DNA of 64,000 bases from Anas platyrhynchos. Lineage: Eukaryota; Chordata; Aves; Anseriformes; Anatidae. The stretch is taken from the NCBI RefSeq assembly GCF_047663525.1, contig NC_092590.1:56256001-56320000 (forward strand), read 5' to 3'. Shown piece by piece: positions 1-27,943 of the stretch (within the stretch, counting starts at the first letter, position 1; each line of letters opens with the position of its first letter). The position numbers were made by a program, and so were the translations under genes. The notes beneath the pieces were generated by a model. The model was given only the letters and a program-made list of their open reading frames with translations, did not search any database and had not been told where the DNA came from.

Positions 1-18121
<18,121 letters not shown>

Positions 18122-18129
18122 TTTCAATT

Positions 18130-20456
18130 CTGAATACAGAAAACAAGGTAGACTTTTTAGATGAATAATCATAAAATATGGAGTGTTTCCCAAAAGCTAC
18201 TGCTGAAAAACAACATAGCCTTGATGTAAGGTCTCCTGAAGCACGGAGCCCTGTGGTACATACAGCATGTTGACCCTGACACAATTATACCTTGAATACT
18301 TGATTCACCTTGCAGGACTGCACTCTAGTACAAAGAGCAGCATTTTTCTTTTGTTTTCCAAAATACTTCTTGTTGAGGGAGAAAGCACATTCATTTGCCT
18401 GGATAAGTCAACTATAAGAGCTTCCCCATGGTTAATTTCTATGTTCCTTATTAGATGTATAGATAGGATACTGGAAAATGTGATAATCTGAGCTGCAATG
18501 CCTCTAGAACATAATGGCCAAGCAGCTCTTGCACTTATTTTCATCACCTCCACTTACACATGTTCCTATCATCTTCTGAATGATAGAGAGGAAGATGCCA
18601 AGGAGCTGAAAAAAGCACCAGTAAAAACTTCAGTAATATTAATATATTGGAGATGGGTCATAATTTGAAGACACAACTGGCCAGGGTCCCTGCAGCCAAT
18701 TCACAGATAGGAAACATTTGCTGCTCACATAGAGTCTGTACTGCTTGTCTCAAAAGCTTACTGTTTGGGGAGCACAACATCTCTCACCTATTCCTATAAC
18801 GTCAGGCATCAGTTCTGTGTGATTAAACTTCAATTCTGAAGCCAAGGCAAGCTTGCATGAGGTACAGTTATTGATGCATTTCCAAGCATTTTCCACAACA
18901 TTGTAGTCATTGCACGAAGGACCCACACAAAGAAAGAAATGGCCATGGAGTAAGCTCTGCAGCTGATTAGGAAGCTTCACTGGCAGAGTCCAAGAGCACT
19001 GGACTTTAGTAGCGATTACTACTATTTACTTGTTGACAATAATGGTATGCCTGGCACTGTACTTGAAAGACAAACCTTGACAGAGGGCTGTCATTGCAAG
19101 GTCTTGTCTACATGCAGAGCTGAGTGGAAGAAAATAAACTCAAGCAACCTTGTCTGCTGATGCTGTCTTTTCACTGACTCCCATTTGAACTAAAAACAGT
19201 CCACAACTTCGTACCTGTTGGAATGACTGAGGTTCTAAAAGAGACTGGCAAACAAGAAAAGAGGGTGAAAAGCAGAATATAACTGGGATTAGTAAGACGC
19301 CTGCCTGTCAAGCATGTACTTATACTAGTACCTTTTATTGAAGTCTATAGAACCATGTACATCTGTGGCCTTAGCAGCCTGTTTATCTAATTTGAATTAG
19401 AGCAGCTGTTTGAACAGTACCAAGAATAGCGTTTAGGATCAGTGAATGAGAGGCATAAATAAACAAATACTTGATGCCACTTACATTACTTTAGCTTACG
19501 CTGTAACTTAATTATCTTTAGCAAACATGCATTTACAAGTCAGAATATTTACATTTGCTGCAAACATTTGAAGTTTTCTATTACAAATACAGCAAATACC
19601 ATCAAATAATGTAGGCAAATATTGCTATAATTTTACAGCACTCTGTGTGATGGGTAATATCACCACAAGAAAATGTTTCTATTTGTGTCAGTTATGAGGA
19701 TCCTCTACTAAACCCAGTAAAACCTGTAGATACACATATCACGGTTTCGCATCGGGATTGGATCTGGATGATCAAATACCCGACAACACCACAAATTTTA
19801 AAGGCTCACATGTGCACACAGATAGTGGGAGGACTGGTTCATCTCTGGGGACCACCGCGGTCCCTGCAGTCCTCTGCTAAGCCTGCCTTTGGGGACCAGA
19901 ACACCTAACAGCAAACTCCTAAAATCAGTCAGAAACCAAGAAGCCATCCACTTGTGCTTGACCCTAGGGCATGGCGTCGCTGCGGGCTGTACCGGCATGA
20001 CATGACCGTGACAGCTCTGTCATGAGGGAGCCCCTCTCCCCTTTGGGATCCAGAGGAAGGCATCGAGGCCAGCTCTAGGCGACCACCAGCCCGGTGACCA
20101 CCAGCACCTCTGAGGTGCGGCGGCCGCCTGTGGAGTTTCATCCCGCCCCAAAAGCGACTGGCACCACCTCACTCAGGAATAACTCGATAACTTCTTTTTT
20201 GTCTGTTTTTGCCCCCCAGGGGCAATCCCCACGACACCACACTCCCCGCCGGGTCGCTTTTCCCCCATGGGCAGGGCGAGGCAGGAGCAGCCGCTCCCTG
20301 AAACCCGCAGCTTCCCCCTTCTTCTTCCTCTTTTTTTTTTTTTTTTTTTTTCTTCGTCTCTTGGTTTAAACCCCTCCGGGCTTGAGTTGTGGGTGAGGAG
20401 CCTGCGGGAAAGTGTCAGGAAACCAAAACAACCCAAGAAATCGCCGTGCTCCTTAC
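18130..20456 (-). other. First FAM114A1 intron
   Basis: Intron between the probable non-coding exon 1 and the ATG exon. It is AT-rich on the left and turns GC- and CpG-rich from about 19.9 kb as it enters the island. No exon-like open frame with good splice sites was found. Confidence 0.5.
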
Positions 20457-20620
20457 CGCTCAGCAGTCCCCTTGCCGGCGCGCCCCCTGCTCCTTCCCCG
20501 CCCCGCCACGTCGGCAGCAGCGGGGGGAGGAGGAAGCGATGGCCGGGCGGCCATGGGCCGGCTCTGCTGTGCTGTGCTGTGCCGTGCCGGGCCGCTGGGA
20601 GGAGGGAGGGCTCTTCCCTC
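20457..20620 (-). other. FAM114A1: Probable non-coding first exon of FAM114A1
   Basis: On the minus strand a strong donor (GCG|GTAAGGAGC) ends an exon at 20457, inside GC-rich DNA with a GC box near 20495-20510. The acceptor at 18130 lies nine bases 5' of the FAM114A1 ATG, so this exon would supply most of the 5' UTR. The upstream end (transcription start) is my estimate. RNA data are needed to fix it. Confidence 0.5.
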
Positions 20621-20896
20621 AGTCCTTCTCCCTCACGTCCCTCCAAAGCGGCTGCCTGTTGTGCCCAGGGCTGGAGGCTATGCCGGCAGCACTGCCCCGC
20701 CGCAGGCAGAGTCACCCCAGCCACCATTACCAACCCCTTACAGCCCCGCTTGTCTCAGGAGGCAGAAAGGGGCTGAAATATGCGGCTGTAGGATTGCACT
20801 GCTGGGAGTTGGCCTTTCAGGTGACACCCTGCACCTTGGCTGCATATCTAGGAAATGCAGCCGAAAGTAGCTGGGAGGTGCGTACACAAACTTCCA
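20600..20896 (+). other. Candidate 5' non-coding exon of TLR1B
   Basis: A textbook donor (CTTCCA|GTAAGT) ends this stretch at 20896, and the next strong plus-strand acceptor of known use is at 24708, just before the TLR1B ATG. An exon here would put the TLR1B start in the FAM114A1 CpG island. The left end is unknown. A second possible donor (GGAG|GTGCGT) lies at 20878. This is inference only. Confidence 0.3.
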
Positions 20897-22692
20897 GTAA
20901 GTGCCTGCGGTGCTGCCCGCCGCTCTGTGAGGAGCCCTGGTTTGGCTCTTGGCAAACAGCTTGCGGTTCTGGTCACTGTCGGATCCCTCACGCCTGTTCC
21001 TCTTTTTGCTGCTTCGTTTTCAGGCAAAGCATACCCTCTTGCAGTTCCAGGATTTGTTGCGGCATCGTTTCTGTCACCAGACTTCCTTTGCTGGAAAAAA
21101 AAAAAAAAATTGCTGTTGGTACAGGAAGCATAACAAAACTTCTTATGAATCACTGAGGAGAGCTGCTGTAGGAGGTCATGAAGTAAAACCTCAGTTCTCA
21201 GAAGCGTGCCTCACAAATGAGGATAAAGCTCCATGACTTAGCAAAACAATCTGAAGTATCCCATTAAGGTAGGTGATAGCAGAACACGTGCTCGTATTTC
21301 TAAACAATAAGCTTATTTTTAGGTGTTTCAATGAGAATGTAAGTATCAGGGCATGCTGGAAGTTCTGGTGTCTTTTAGGTTGATTAATGTGTAGATGTAT
21401 TTATTAGGATTCACAAGTTCTTTTTAAGGGAGCTTGTGATAGAGTAAAGGCATTGTTTTTGTAGGAATCATAATAGATGAAGCTCAATAGTTGGGGGTTT
21501 GTTTTTCCTTCTCATGACTGGTAATTTTGACTATAAAATAGATCTTGCAGTAATTAGTCAGTATTGCAATAGGAAGTTGCTACTCAAGGATGAAAGAACA
21601 TTGTAAATGTGTGTATATGTCTGTCTGTGAGATAGGACGTTGTATGAGTTTCCCGAGTTCCTAATTGGCTTCACTGAATTTAGCACTTGTGTTTACTAGT
21701 TTTCTTTCTCTTTCACTTTTCAGTAATTCATTTTGCTTGTATTTTCTCACTGCGGAAATGTTGCAAATGGTTTTGGAACAGAAAAATTAGTGCAGAAAAT
21801 GAGCAATAAACAAAGATAGAACACTTCTACTCACCTTGGATTTCACTGAAGTCTGTTATCACTCTGAGTGCGATCATCTTCCTAACAGGTTCTTGGTAGG
21901 CTTCAGAAGAAAAAAAATATTGCCTTTTAGTAAATAGTTATATACATTTTAAAAAATGGAAGGAAACAACTTCATTATATGACTTAATTTGGCTACTTTT
22001 ATCAAGTCGTTTGGGGAATATATTCATCTTCAAGTGATTGCACTAGAGTGGTAAATGAGGACTAATGGCATGCAATTTATGGTAAAATTTTAACATATGC
22101 TTAATCTTTATAGTATGTAGACAGAACAGGAGAACTCACACTATGCCAGCAGCCAGTATACTGTCATTTAATGAAGCAGATAGAGCCTGTTGTTGGTGAC
22201 TAATTTATGGCCGTTTTTTACATTAACTAAATGTGCATCTGATTCTGTATTCAGTAGAATAATGCCTGTGTTACATTCAGGTGGTTAAATTGTTATATTC
22301 TAAAACAAGAGTGAACATTTGGTATAAGCAAGGGCTTACCGCAAGATTTTACCTCTTCAGTCAGGAACAGACAATAGTATGGCTTGTGTGTAACAATGGT
22401 ACAAAGTGTCACTTGCAAACTAGATGTGAATTCTCTTGTTTATATTGACAGAAACAAAGTATCGTATCATAGAGTACCACCATAAGGCTTATCAGCGTGA
22501 CAGTGGAGAGTATGAATTGCCCATGTTCTGTTTTGTGTCTCTCCCATCTTTCCCTTTCTTTTTTGGATAACTTGTTTTCACGTGTAGCTGTGAAATGAAC
22601 TATGATGTATAGAATAAACTTGAAACTGAAAAAGTAATTTTTAAGATTATTTCCTCTGATTCCAGACTGACTGAAATGTTAATACACAATAG
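20897..22692 (+). other. Probable TLR1B 5' intron, left part
   Basis: AT-rich DNA of ordinary look, with an A13 run near 21095. No conserved open frame or transposon recognised. It ends where the retroviral fossil starts at 22693. Confidence 0.4.
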
Positions 22693-24130
22693 TGTTATAA
22701 ATGAAGTCTCAACTCAATCTGAATTTAGTAGTATTTCTAAAAGGCAAGTAAACAGTGCTGGGTGCGCAGGGAGTCTATGCTCTACCAGCACTCACAGACG
22801 AACCTTCTACATATACAGAATGTTGCTTTTACATACTAAACCTGAGTACGGCTTTACATATGTACAATCAGAAAAGGTAATGTCCATGACTGGGGGAGCA
22901 TAGTTGGCCTGGCTGAAGTGCTACCATATCTTCCATGACTTATAACAGTCTTCATTTTCCATTCCTTTTCTTGATTACAAACTCCGGAGACTTCCAAGGC
23001 TAGTCGTGAGAACAGTAGGTCTTGCTTTAAATTGTCAAGCAACTCGGTCTTCAGGCCTTATATATCCTATTCCTCCCAGATCGAAGGGAAACAGATCTGG
23101 CTCCTTTTCAAGGCCAATAGGCCTGGGTCAAAAGGCACGTCCAGGTCACCAGAGGGCGTAGCAGCAAAAGCCTTGGATGGCTGTAGCAGCAGAGGGGCCC
23201 ATGGCGTAGCAGAAGGATCAGTAAAGGAGCCCGCAGCTCCCTCACTGTCTGGCAAACCACACGTTTCTGACTGTGGTCCCACAGGGCTCTTTAAGGCCTC
23301 AGAGATTGCTCGCCAGGTGCTGAGCAGTCCCACCGCAACCTTGTCGTTTTTAGTAGCAGAGTCCCACACCTTGACCTCAATTTGGTCCCATATTTCAGGC
23401 TCATAAACTGTCCGATTGTCAATAAGGAGAATAAGTTGCAAGGTTACCAGGACAGTCTTTGTTCCTAAGGACGTACATGTATGATTCCCCACAAAGTGCA
23501 GCTGCTTACCAGCGAGGGGCAGCTGTGTGTGTGGCTCCGCTTCTCTCAGCTTGAGCTTCTCTCCAGCTCCGGTGTGCCATTTCCAGCGACTTTCTGTGCG
23601 AGCTTCTCTGAGCGGTTTGCTGACCTTGGCTGAAGCTATCTTCATGGGGCGATCAATGTCCCTGTTCCCGTCCTGGTCTCCGTTCTGCTAGCCTGTTCCT
23701 TTTCATTCCTTCTTTCTACTTCTTTATTGATGCCATAACTTCATTATATCTTGCTGCCTTTTTTTTTCATTTTGAGGACAGGCTCCCCTCTTCTACCCTT
23801 CTCCCCACAGCAGTCCTTTTCAAAAACAACTTTTAATCGGTCAAACAAATTTGTCTGGCAACAGCAAACACCCAGAAACTTCCATGCCTTAACGGCTGGA
23901 GGAGAAGAAGGAACCCAAGACTGCATGGCATCTCCTGAATCACCCTTCTTTGTTCCCTCTAAGCTCTTTTACATTCCTGATGGCCTCATCGTGAAGAGTC
24001 TGATGTTACCATCAACCTTGGGGCTTGCTGACCCCCATGGCCACACTTCCACATCTCCCCCTTCTTTATTAATATCGACCATTTTCTTGACACGAATTAT
24101 TACTCCATATAGCACAATAGTATGCTAAAC
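22693..24130 (-). mobile_element. Endogenous retrovirus fossil (probably class II/ERVK-like), copy 1
   Basis: Read on the minus strand from the right, the pieces are: a short env-tail-like stretch with a hydrophobic run then basic residues (about 24130-24065); a polypurine tract (GAAGGGGGAGA) followed directly by a TGTGGAAG LTR start near 24050; an LTR-like body with an AATAAA near 23728; a leader with a GAACAGGGAC word like a lysine-tRNA primer site; a gag matrix-like reading frame (about 23645-23070); and an LTR-like end closing in ...TTTATAACA at 22693. The order env tail, LTR, leader/gag means it is composite, or a remnant of tandem copies. It is broken: no pol and almost no env. Age is moderate, and it predates the duplication that copied it to 41.36 kb. 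The family name is tentative. Confidence 0.5.
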
Positions 24131-25600
24131 CAGAACAATAGATTAGTTCCATTGGAGTTAGTTCCATATTCAGACCTCAGCTAAGATGGACTTTCTGACC
24201 AGTGTCGTACAGAAATAAAGAGAGACTGGTTTATGTCTTTGCTAGGGCAATAACCCCAGTGTTTGGCATTCAATACTGAAGGTGCTGTTCTGTTTTAACT
24301 CAAAAATAAAATAAAAATAAATATCACCTTACCCAGTGTTCTCATCGTGTCCGCTATTTAACCCAATCAAAACACTGCTGTGGAACAGGAGAGAGATATG
24401 GTTCCTGGGTTTTTGCCTGCTTATCCTATCATAAAGCATGAAAATACACCATCAAATAATAATTAAATAATGAAGGAATGTCTTAATTAAATAATAAAAT
24501 TATTTAATAACACTTATTACACTTATTTAAATAATAAAATTAAGTAAACAGTTCAGGAACTCCTCTCGTGAACGATAATAGGCTTATAATAATCCCTTTC
24601 CGAGTCAAAGGGAGAGGCAGAAAGTATGAACCTTAACAAAGTTGGTCTTTGATGGCTGTTGGATAGACGCTTAATGATACGATATGTTTTTCTTGTTGTT
24701 GTTACAGGATAAGAACAAAGACGGATGGATAAATATTGAGCATTGGCAAGGAACCATAAACCAGTACGGCAAAGAAAATGAGAGATCTCCAGAACTTTTT
24801 TGTTTATGAGTGTCTCTTTGTTTTAACTTTTTGGAACAATATCAGCCTGTCTGTGGAAGATGAACTCTTTACACCTGTTTCTAATAATTTTCCAGAAGGT
24901 GGTTCTGAGAAAAACATCATGAGCCTTCCACTGTTGTATAATCATCATCATCAGCAGTCCAAAGCTGATTACAATTGGGTTGTAATAGAAAACACTACAG
25001 AAAGCCTGTCATTGTCACAAATCACTAATAGCAATGTAAAAAAATTAATAACTTTGTTGTCTGATTTCGGAAAAGGCTCCAGGCTACAAAATCTGACACT
25101 GACGAATGTGTCAGTGGACTGGAATATTTTTCTTGAACTTCTTCAGACTATATGGCAATCATCCATTGAATATTTCAATATCAACAATTTTACACAATTG
25201 TCGAACATTGAAAAATATAACTTCAGGTATTCGGGTACTTCCATGAAAGCACTGGCACTGAAGAACATTTTAGTCACAGATCTGTACTTTTCACAGGATG
25301 ACCTGTACCGGATACTTGCAGACATGAACATTGAAGCCTTGACAGTAGCAGGATCCGAGATGATACATATGCTATGTCCTTCATCTAACAGTCCCTTTAG
25401 ATACCTAAATTTTATAAACAATGATTTAACCGATCTGCTTTTTCAAAACTGTGACACATTAATTCAACTGGAGATATTTATCTTACAGAAGAATAAATTT
25501 GAGAGCCTTTCCAAGGTGAGCTCCATGACCAGGTACATGAAATCACTGAGGTATCTGGACATGAGCAGCAACTTGCTGCGTACCGATGGAGCCGAGGAGC
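24131..25600 (+). repeat. Segmental duplication carrying TLR1B 5' part, unit 1 (TLR1B side)
   Basis: This part repeats at 42863-44322 in the same orientation with about eight differences. Together with the fossil to its left (22693-24130 against 41360-42862) the whole duplicated unit is close to 2.9 kb. It includes the intron end, acceptor, leader and the first 271 codons of TLR1B. Confidence 0.9.
24708..24777 (+). other. 5' UTR part of the TLR1B coding exon
   Basis: The acceptor TTGTTGTTGTTACAG ends at 24707, and 70 bases of leader follow before the ATG at 24778. Vertebrate TLR1-family genes usually keep the whole coding region in one exon behind non-coding exons, which fits. Confidence 0.6.
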
Positions 25601-26730
25601 ACTGCCAATGGACTGAGTCTCTGAAGGAGCTGGACCTGTCCTCAAACCAGCTGACAGAGTCCGTGTTCAGGTGCTTGCCGGTCAATGTCAACAAACTGGA
25701 CCTACACAACAACCAGATCAGCAGCGTCCCCCAGGGGATTGCTGAGCTGAAGTCCTTGAAAGAGCTGAACCTGGCGTCGAACAGGCTGGCCGACCTGCCG
25801 GGGTGCGGTGGCTTCTCGGCCCTGGAGATCCTGAATATGGAGATGAACTCGATCCTCACCCCTTCCGCCGACTTCTTTGAGAGCTGCCAGAGGGTGCGGG
25901 AGCTGGAAGCCGGGCACAATCCGTTCAAGTGCTCCTGTGAACTGCAGGCCTTCGTGCGTCTGGAGAGGCAGTCTGGGGGGAAGCTGTCCGGCTGGCCGGA
26001 GGCATACGTGTGCGAGTACCCCGAGGACCTGAAGGGAACGCAGCTGAAGGACTTCCACTTGACGGAGCTCGCTTGCAACACGACCCTGTTGCTTGTGACG
26101 GCTCTGCTGCTGACGCTGGTGCTGGTGGGGGTGGTGGCCTTTCTGTGCATCTACCTGGACGTGCCGTGGTATGTGCGCATGCTGTGGCAGTGGACGCAGA
26201 CGAAGCGCAGAGCTTGGCATGAGTGCCCCGAGGAGCGGGAAACCGTCCTGCAGTTCCACGCCTTCATTTCCTACAGCGAGCGCGATTCCGTGTGGGTGAA
26301 GACCGAGCTGATCCCGAACCTGGAGAAGGGGGAGGGCAGCGTCCAGCTGTGCCAGCACGAGAGAAACTTTGTTCCCGGCAAGAGCATTGTGGAGAATATC
26401 ATTAACTGCATAGACAAGAGCTACAAGTCAATCTTTGTGTTGTCTCCCAACTTTGTACAGAGCGAGTGGTGTCACTACGAGCTCTACTTTGCCCATCACA
26501 AGTTGTTCAGTGAGAACTGCAACAGCTTGATCCTGATTTTGCTGGAGCCTATTCCTCCGTATATTATCCCTGCGAGGTACCACAAGCTGAAGGCTCTCAT
26601 GGCAAAGAGAACGTACCTGGAGTGGCCAAAGGAGAGGAGCAAGCGTGCCCTTTTCTGGGCTAACCTGAGGGCAGCTATTAACATTAACCTGCCAGTGGCT
26701 GAGGGGCAAAGGTGTGGAGAAAGGGATTAA
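24778..26730 (+). CDS. TLR1B: Toll-like receptor 1B (TLR1 type 2, TLR1LB), 650 aa
   Basis: Single-exon receptor gene. Residues 1-25 form a signal peptide (FFVYECLFVLTFWNN). The ectodomain is short, with irregular leucine-rich repeats to about 380 (clear ones include LKELDLSSNQLTESVF and VNKLDLHNNQISSVPQ). LRRCT is 381-433 (NPFKCSCEL), the transmembrane helix about 436-459, and the TIR domain about 490-635 with box 1 FHAFISYS, box 2 RNFVPGKSI and box 3 FW. The length equals the known chicken TLR1B. Family knowledge: a cell-surface partner of TLR2 for bacterial lipoproteins, signalling through MyD88. From about residue 239 to the last dozen residues it is almost identical to TLR1A of this window; only the tail (VAEGQRCGERD) differs. 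The frame is whole and the proline of the BB loop is present. Confidence 0.96.
   Translation: MRDLQNFFVYECLFVLTFWNNISLSVEDELFTPVSNNFPEGGSEKNIMSLPLLYNHHHQQSKADYNWVVIENTTESLSLSQITNSNVKKLITLLSDFGKGSRLQNLTLTNVSVDWNIFLELLQTIWQSSIEYFNINNFTQLSNIEKYNFRYSGTSMKALALKNILVTDLYFSQDDLYRILADMNIEALTVAGSEMIHMLCPSSNSPFRYLNFINNDLTDLLFQNCDTLIQLEIFILQKNKFESLSKVSSMTRYMKSLRYLDMSSNLLRTDGAEEHCQWTESLKELDLSSNQLTESVFRCLPVNVNKLDLHNNQISSVPQGIAELKSLKELNLASNRLADLPGCGGFSALEILNMEMNSILTPSADFFESCQRVRELEAGHNPFKCSCELQAFVRLERQSGGKLSGWPEAYVCEYPEDLKGTQLKDFHLTELACNTTLLLVTALLLTLVLVGVVAFLCIYLDVPWYVRMLWQWTQTKRRAWHECPEERETVLQFHAFISYSERDSVWVKTELIPNLEKGEGSVQLCQHERNFVPGKSIVENIINCIDKSYKSIFVLSPNFVQSEWCHYELYFAHHKLFSENCNSLILILLEPIPPYIIPARYHKLKALMAKRTYLEWPKERSKRALFWANLRAAININLPVAEGQRCGERD
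25491..26696 (+). repeat. Gene-conversion tract shared with TLR1A (TLR1B side)
   Basis: About 1.2 kb nearly identical to 51603-52808. I counted nine single-base differences, of which three change residues (R/H near the first shared repeat, R/G, P/Q) and one (ATT/GTT) makes I/V. Identity begins abruptly at GAATAAATTTGAG and stops in CTGCCA. On both sides the two genes differ strongly. The tract is GC-rich while the upstream ectodomain is AT-rich. Confidence 0.9.
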
Positions 26731-26779
26731 GAACCTTTCTAATGCAGTTTCTTCTTCTTTTATTTTTTTTTAATGAAAC

Positions 26780-26785
26780 AATAAA
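26780..26785 (+). terminator. TLR1B polyadenylation signal AATAAA
   Basis: AATAAA 50 bases after the TLR1B stop, in an AT-rich 3' UTR. A second AATAAA lies at 26986-26991 and could serve a longer transcript. Confidence 0.65.
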
Positions 26786-26799
26786 TACTTTATGATTTC

Positions 26800-27888
26800 T
26801 ATTTGTTGTCAATATATTTCACTTTGTGTTATAGAATACTATTTCTACAGAATTGTCTATGCTGCCTTACTAGAGGAAAAATTTAGCCCAGTTTACTGGA
26901 AGTCACTTGAGATTGACACCAAGATATAAACGGACGTGTTTTTTGAAACTGTACTTGAAATATTGTAGTAACTATTTCTCAGTGGAATAAAATCTGGAGC
27001 ATTTGGTATAGTCCTGTAGAAGAGGGACTGAATTGCTGGTGACTTCAGATAACTACATTAATCATAAGGCTTAGACCTGCTGGTCATAGGACTCTGTTAA
27101 AATTAGGTTGCAAGAAAGAAAATTGCGTGAGACTGCTGCCTGGGGGGAGGAGGTGGAAGAGGGTGGATGGCCTTTTGGGTTTCTTTCCTTTGTTTCTCGC
27201 TTCTCTAGCTTGTTAGGAATAGGCAATGAATGGGACTGTCTCCCTACTCTGGCCTGTCACGATCATTGTTGAGCAATCTCCCCGTCCTTATCTCAACCCT
27301 CAAGCCCTTTGCATCCTCTTTTCTCCCTGTTCCTCTTTGAGGAGGGGGAGTGAGAGAGTGGTTGTGGTGGAGCTCAGCTGCCCACCCGAGTAAAACCATC
27401 CCAGAAGCGCATGTTGAGAACTGCTTTGGAGAGCAGTTTTCCAAAGATGCCCAAGATGAATTCCTGGAATGTGCAAAGGGTGCAAAGGGCTCTTTAGTGA
27501 AACCTGGGGGAAAAAGTTAAGATCCAGGTTACAGTAGTATACGTTCTCTGCGCTCCTCACGAAATGTACACGTTGGGAACAGGAGTGGCAAGCAGTTTCT
27601 TTTTCAGGGAAGAAACCAATTTGGAGGGGCGACGTGTGCTTTCTCCCGTTTGCCAGCAGCCTCTCCTGATCGCAGTGACGTTTGCTGGATAACCCTGGGA
27701 GGCCTCACGGTTAGGTCCACCAGCTCCTTCAGAACCCATTTGTGCATCCTGCCAGGCTTTTCCCCACAGGCCCCAACGTGCCCCCCTGGCCCTACGAAAA
27801 AGACCCTTTGTCCGCAGAGGGGAGGCCACGTGGAGTTGGATTTCCCCAAGGACACAGCGAGCGGTGAGACCACGTACATATACAGAGT
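26800..27888. other. Tail-to-tail intergenic stretch, TLR1B to MROH
   Basis: The TLR1B 3' UTR continues for perhaps 200 bases. AT-rich DNA then changes near 27.13 kb to GC-rich DNA that runs into the MROH gene. No coding exon recognised. The switch marks the left edge of the GC-rich block and is a likely junction. Confidence 0.45.
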
Positions 27889-27894
27889 TTTATT
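27889..27894 (-). terminator. MROH gene polyadenylation signal AATAAA
   Basis: On the minus strand AATAAA lies 50 bases past the TGA at 27946-27944, after a short 3' UTR. It agrees with the exon chain ending here. Confidence 0.75.
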
Positions 27895-27943
27895 GCCCAC
27901 AGGGTGCCATGGTCACCTAGGGCCTTGTCTGCCTTCTCCACGC

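Larger units (their letters stand above)
19960..20930. promoter_or_regulatory. CpG island, probable divergent promoter of FAM114A1 (-) and TLR1B (+)
   Basis: CpG is dense here and sparse on both sides. The stretch holds GGCCGC, CCCCGCCCCGCC and repeated GCGG/CCGC words, plus a pure T tract at 20331-20351. A minus-strand donor at 20457 (FAM114A1 exon 1) and a plus-strand consensus donor (CTTCCA|GTAAGT, exon end 20896) face away from each other. A TATA-less bidirectional start region is the simplest reading. The TLR1B half is inference. Confidence 0.6.

Noticed and set aside
20389-21156. A 255-codon plus-strand open frame in the CpG island
   Set aside because: GC-rich frame without domain or codon support, crossing a likely promoter and a good splice donor. 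More likely non-coding leader and intron.
25464-26358. Antisense open frames of over 200 codons opposite TLR1B (and 51510-52470 opposite TLR1A)
   Set aside because: They occur only in the GC-rich converted half, in both genes alike, and are shadows of the receptor frame.
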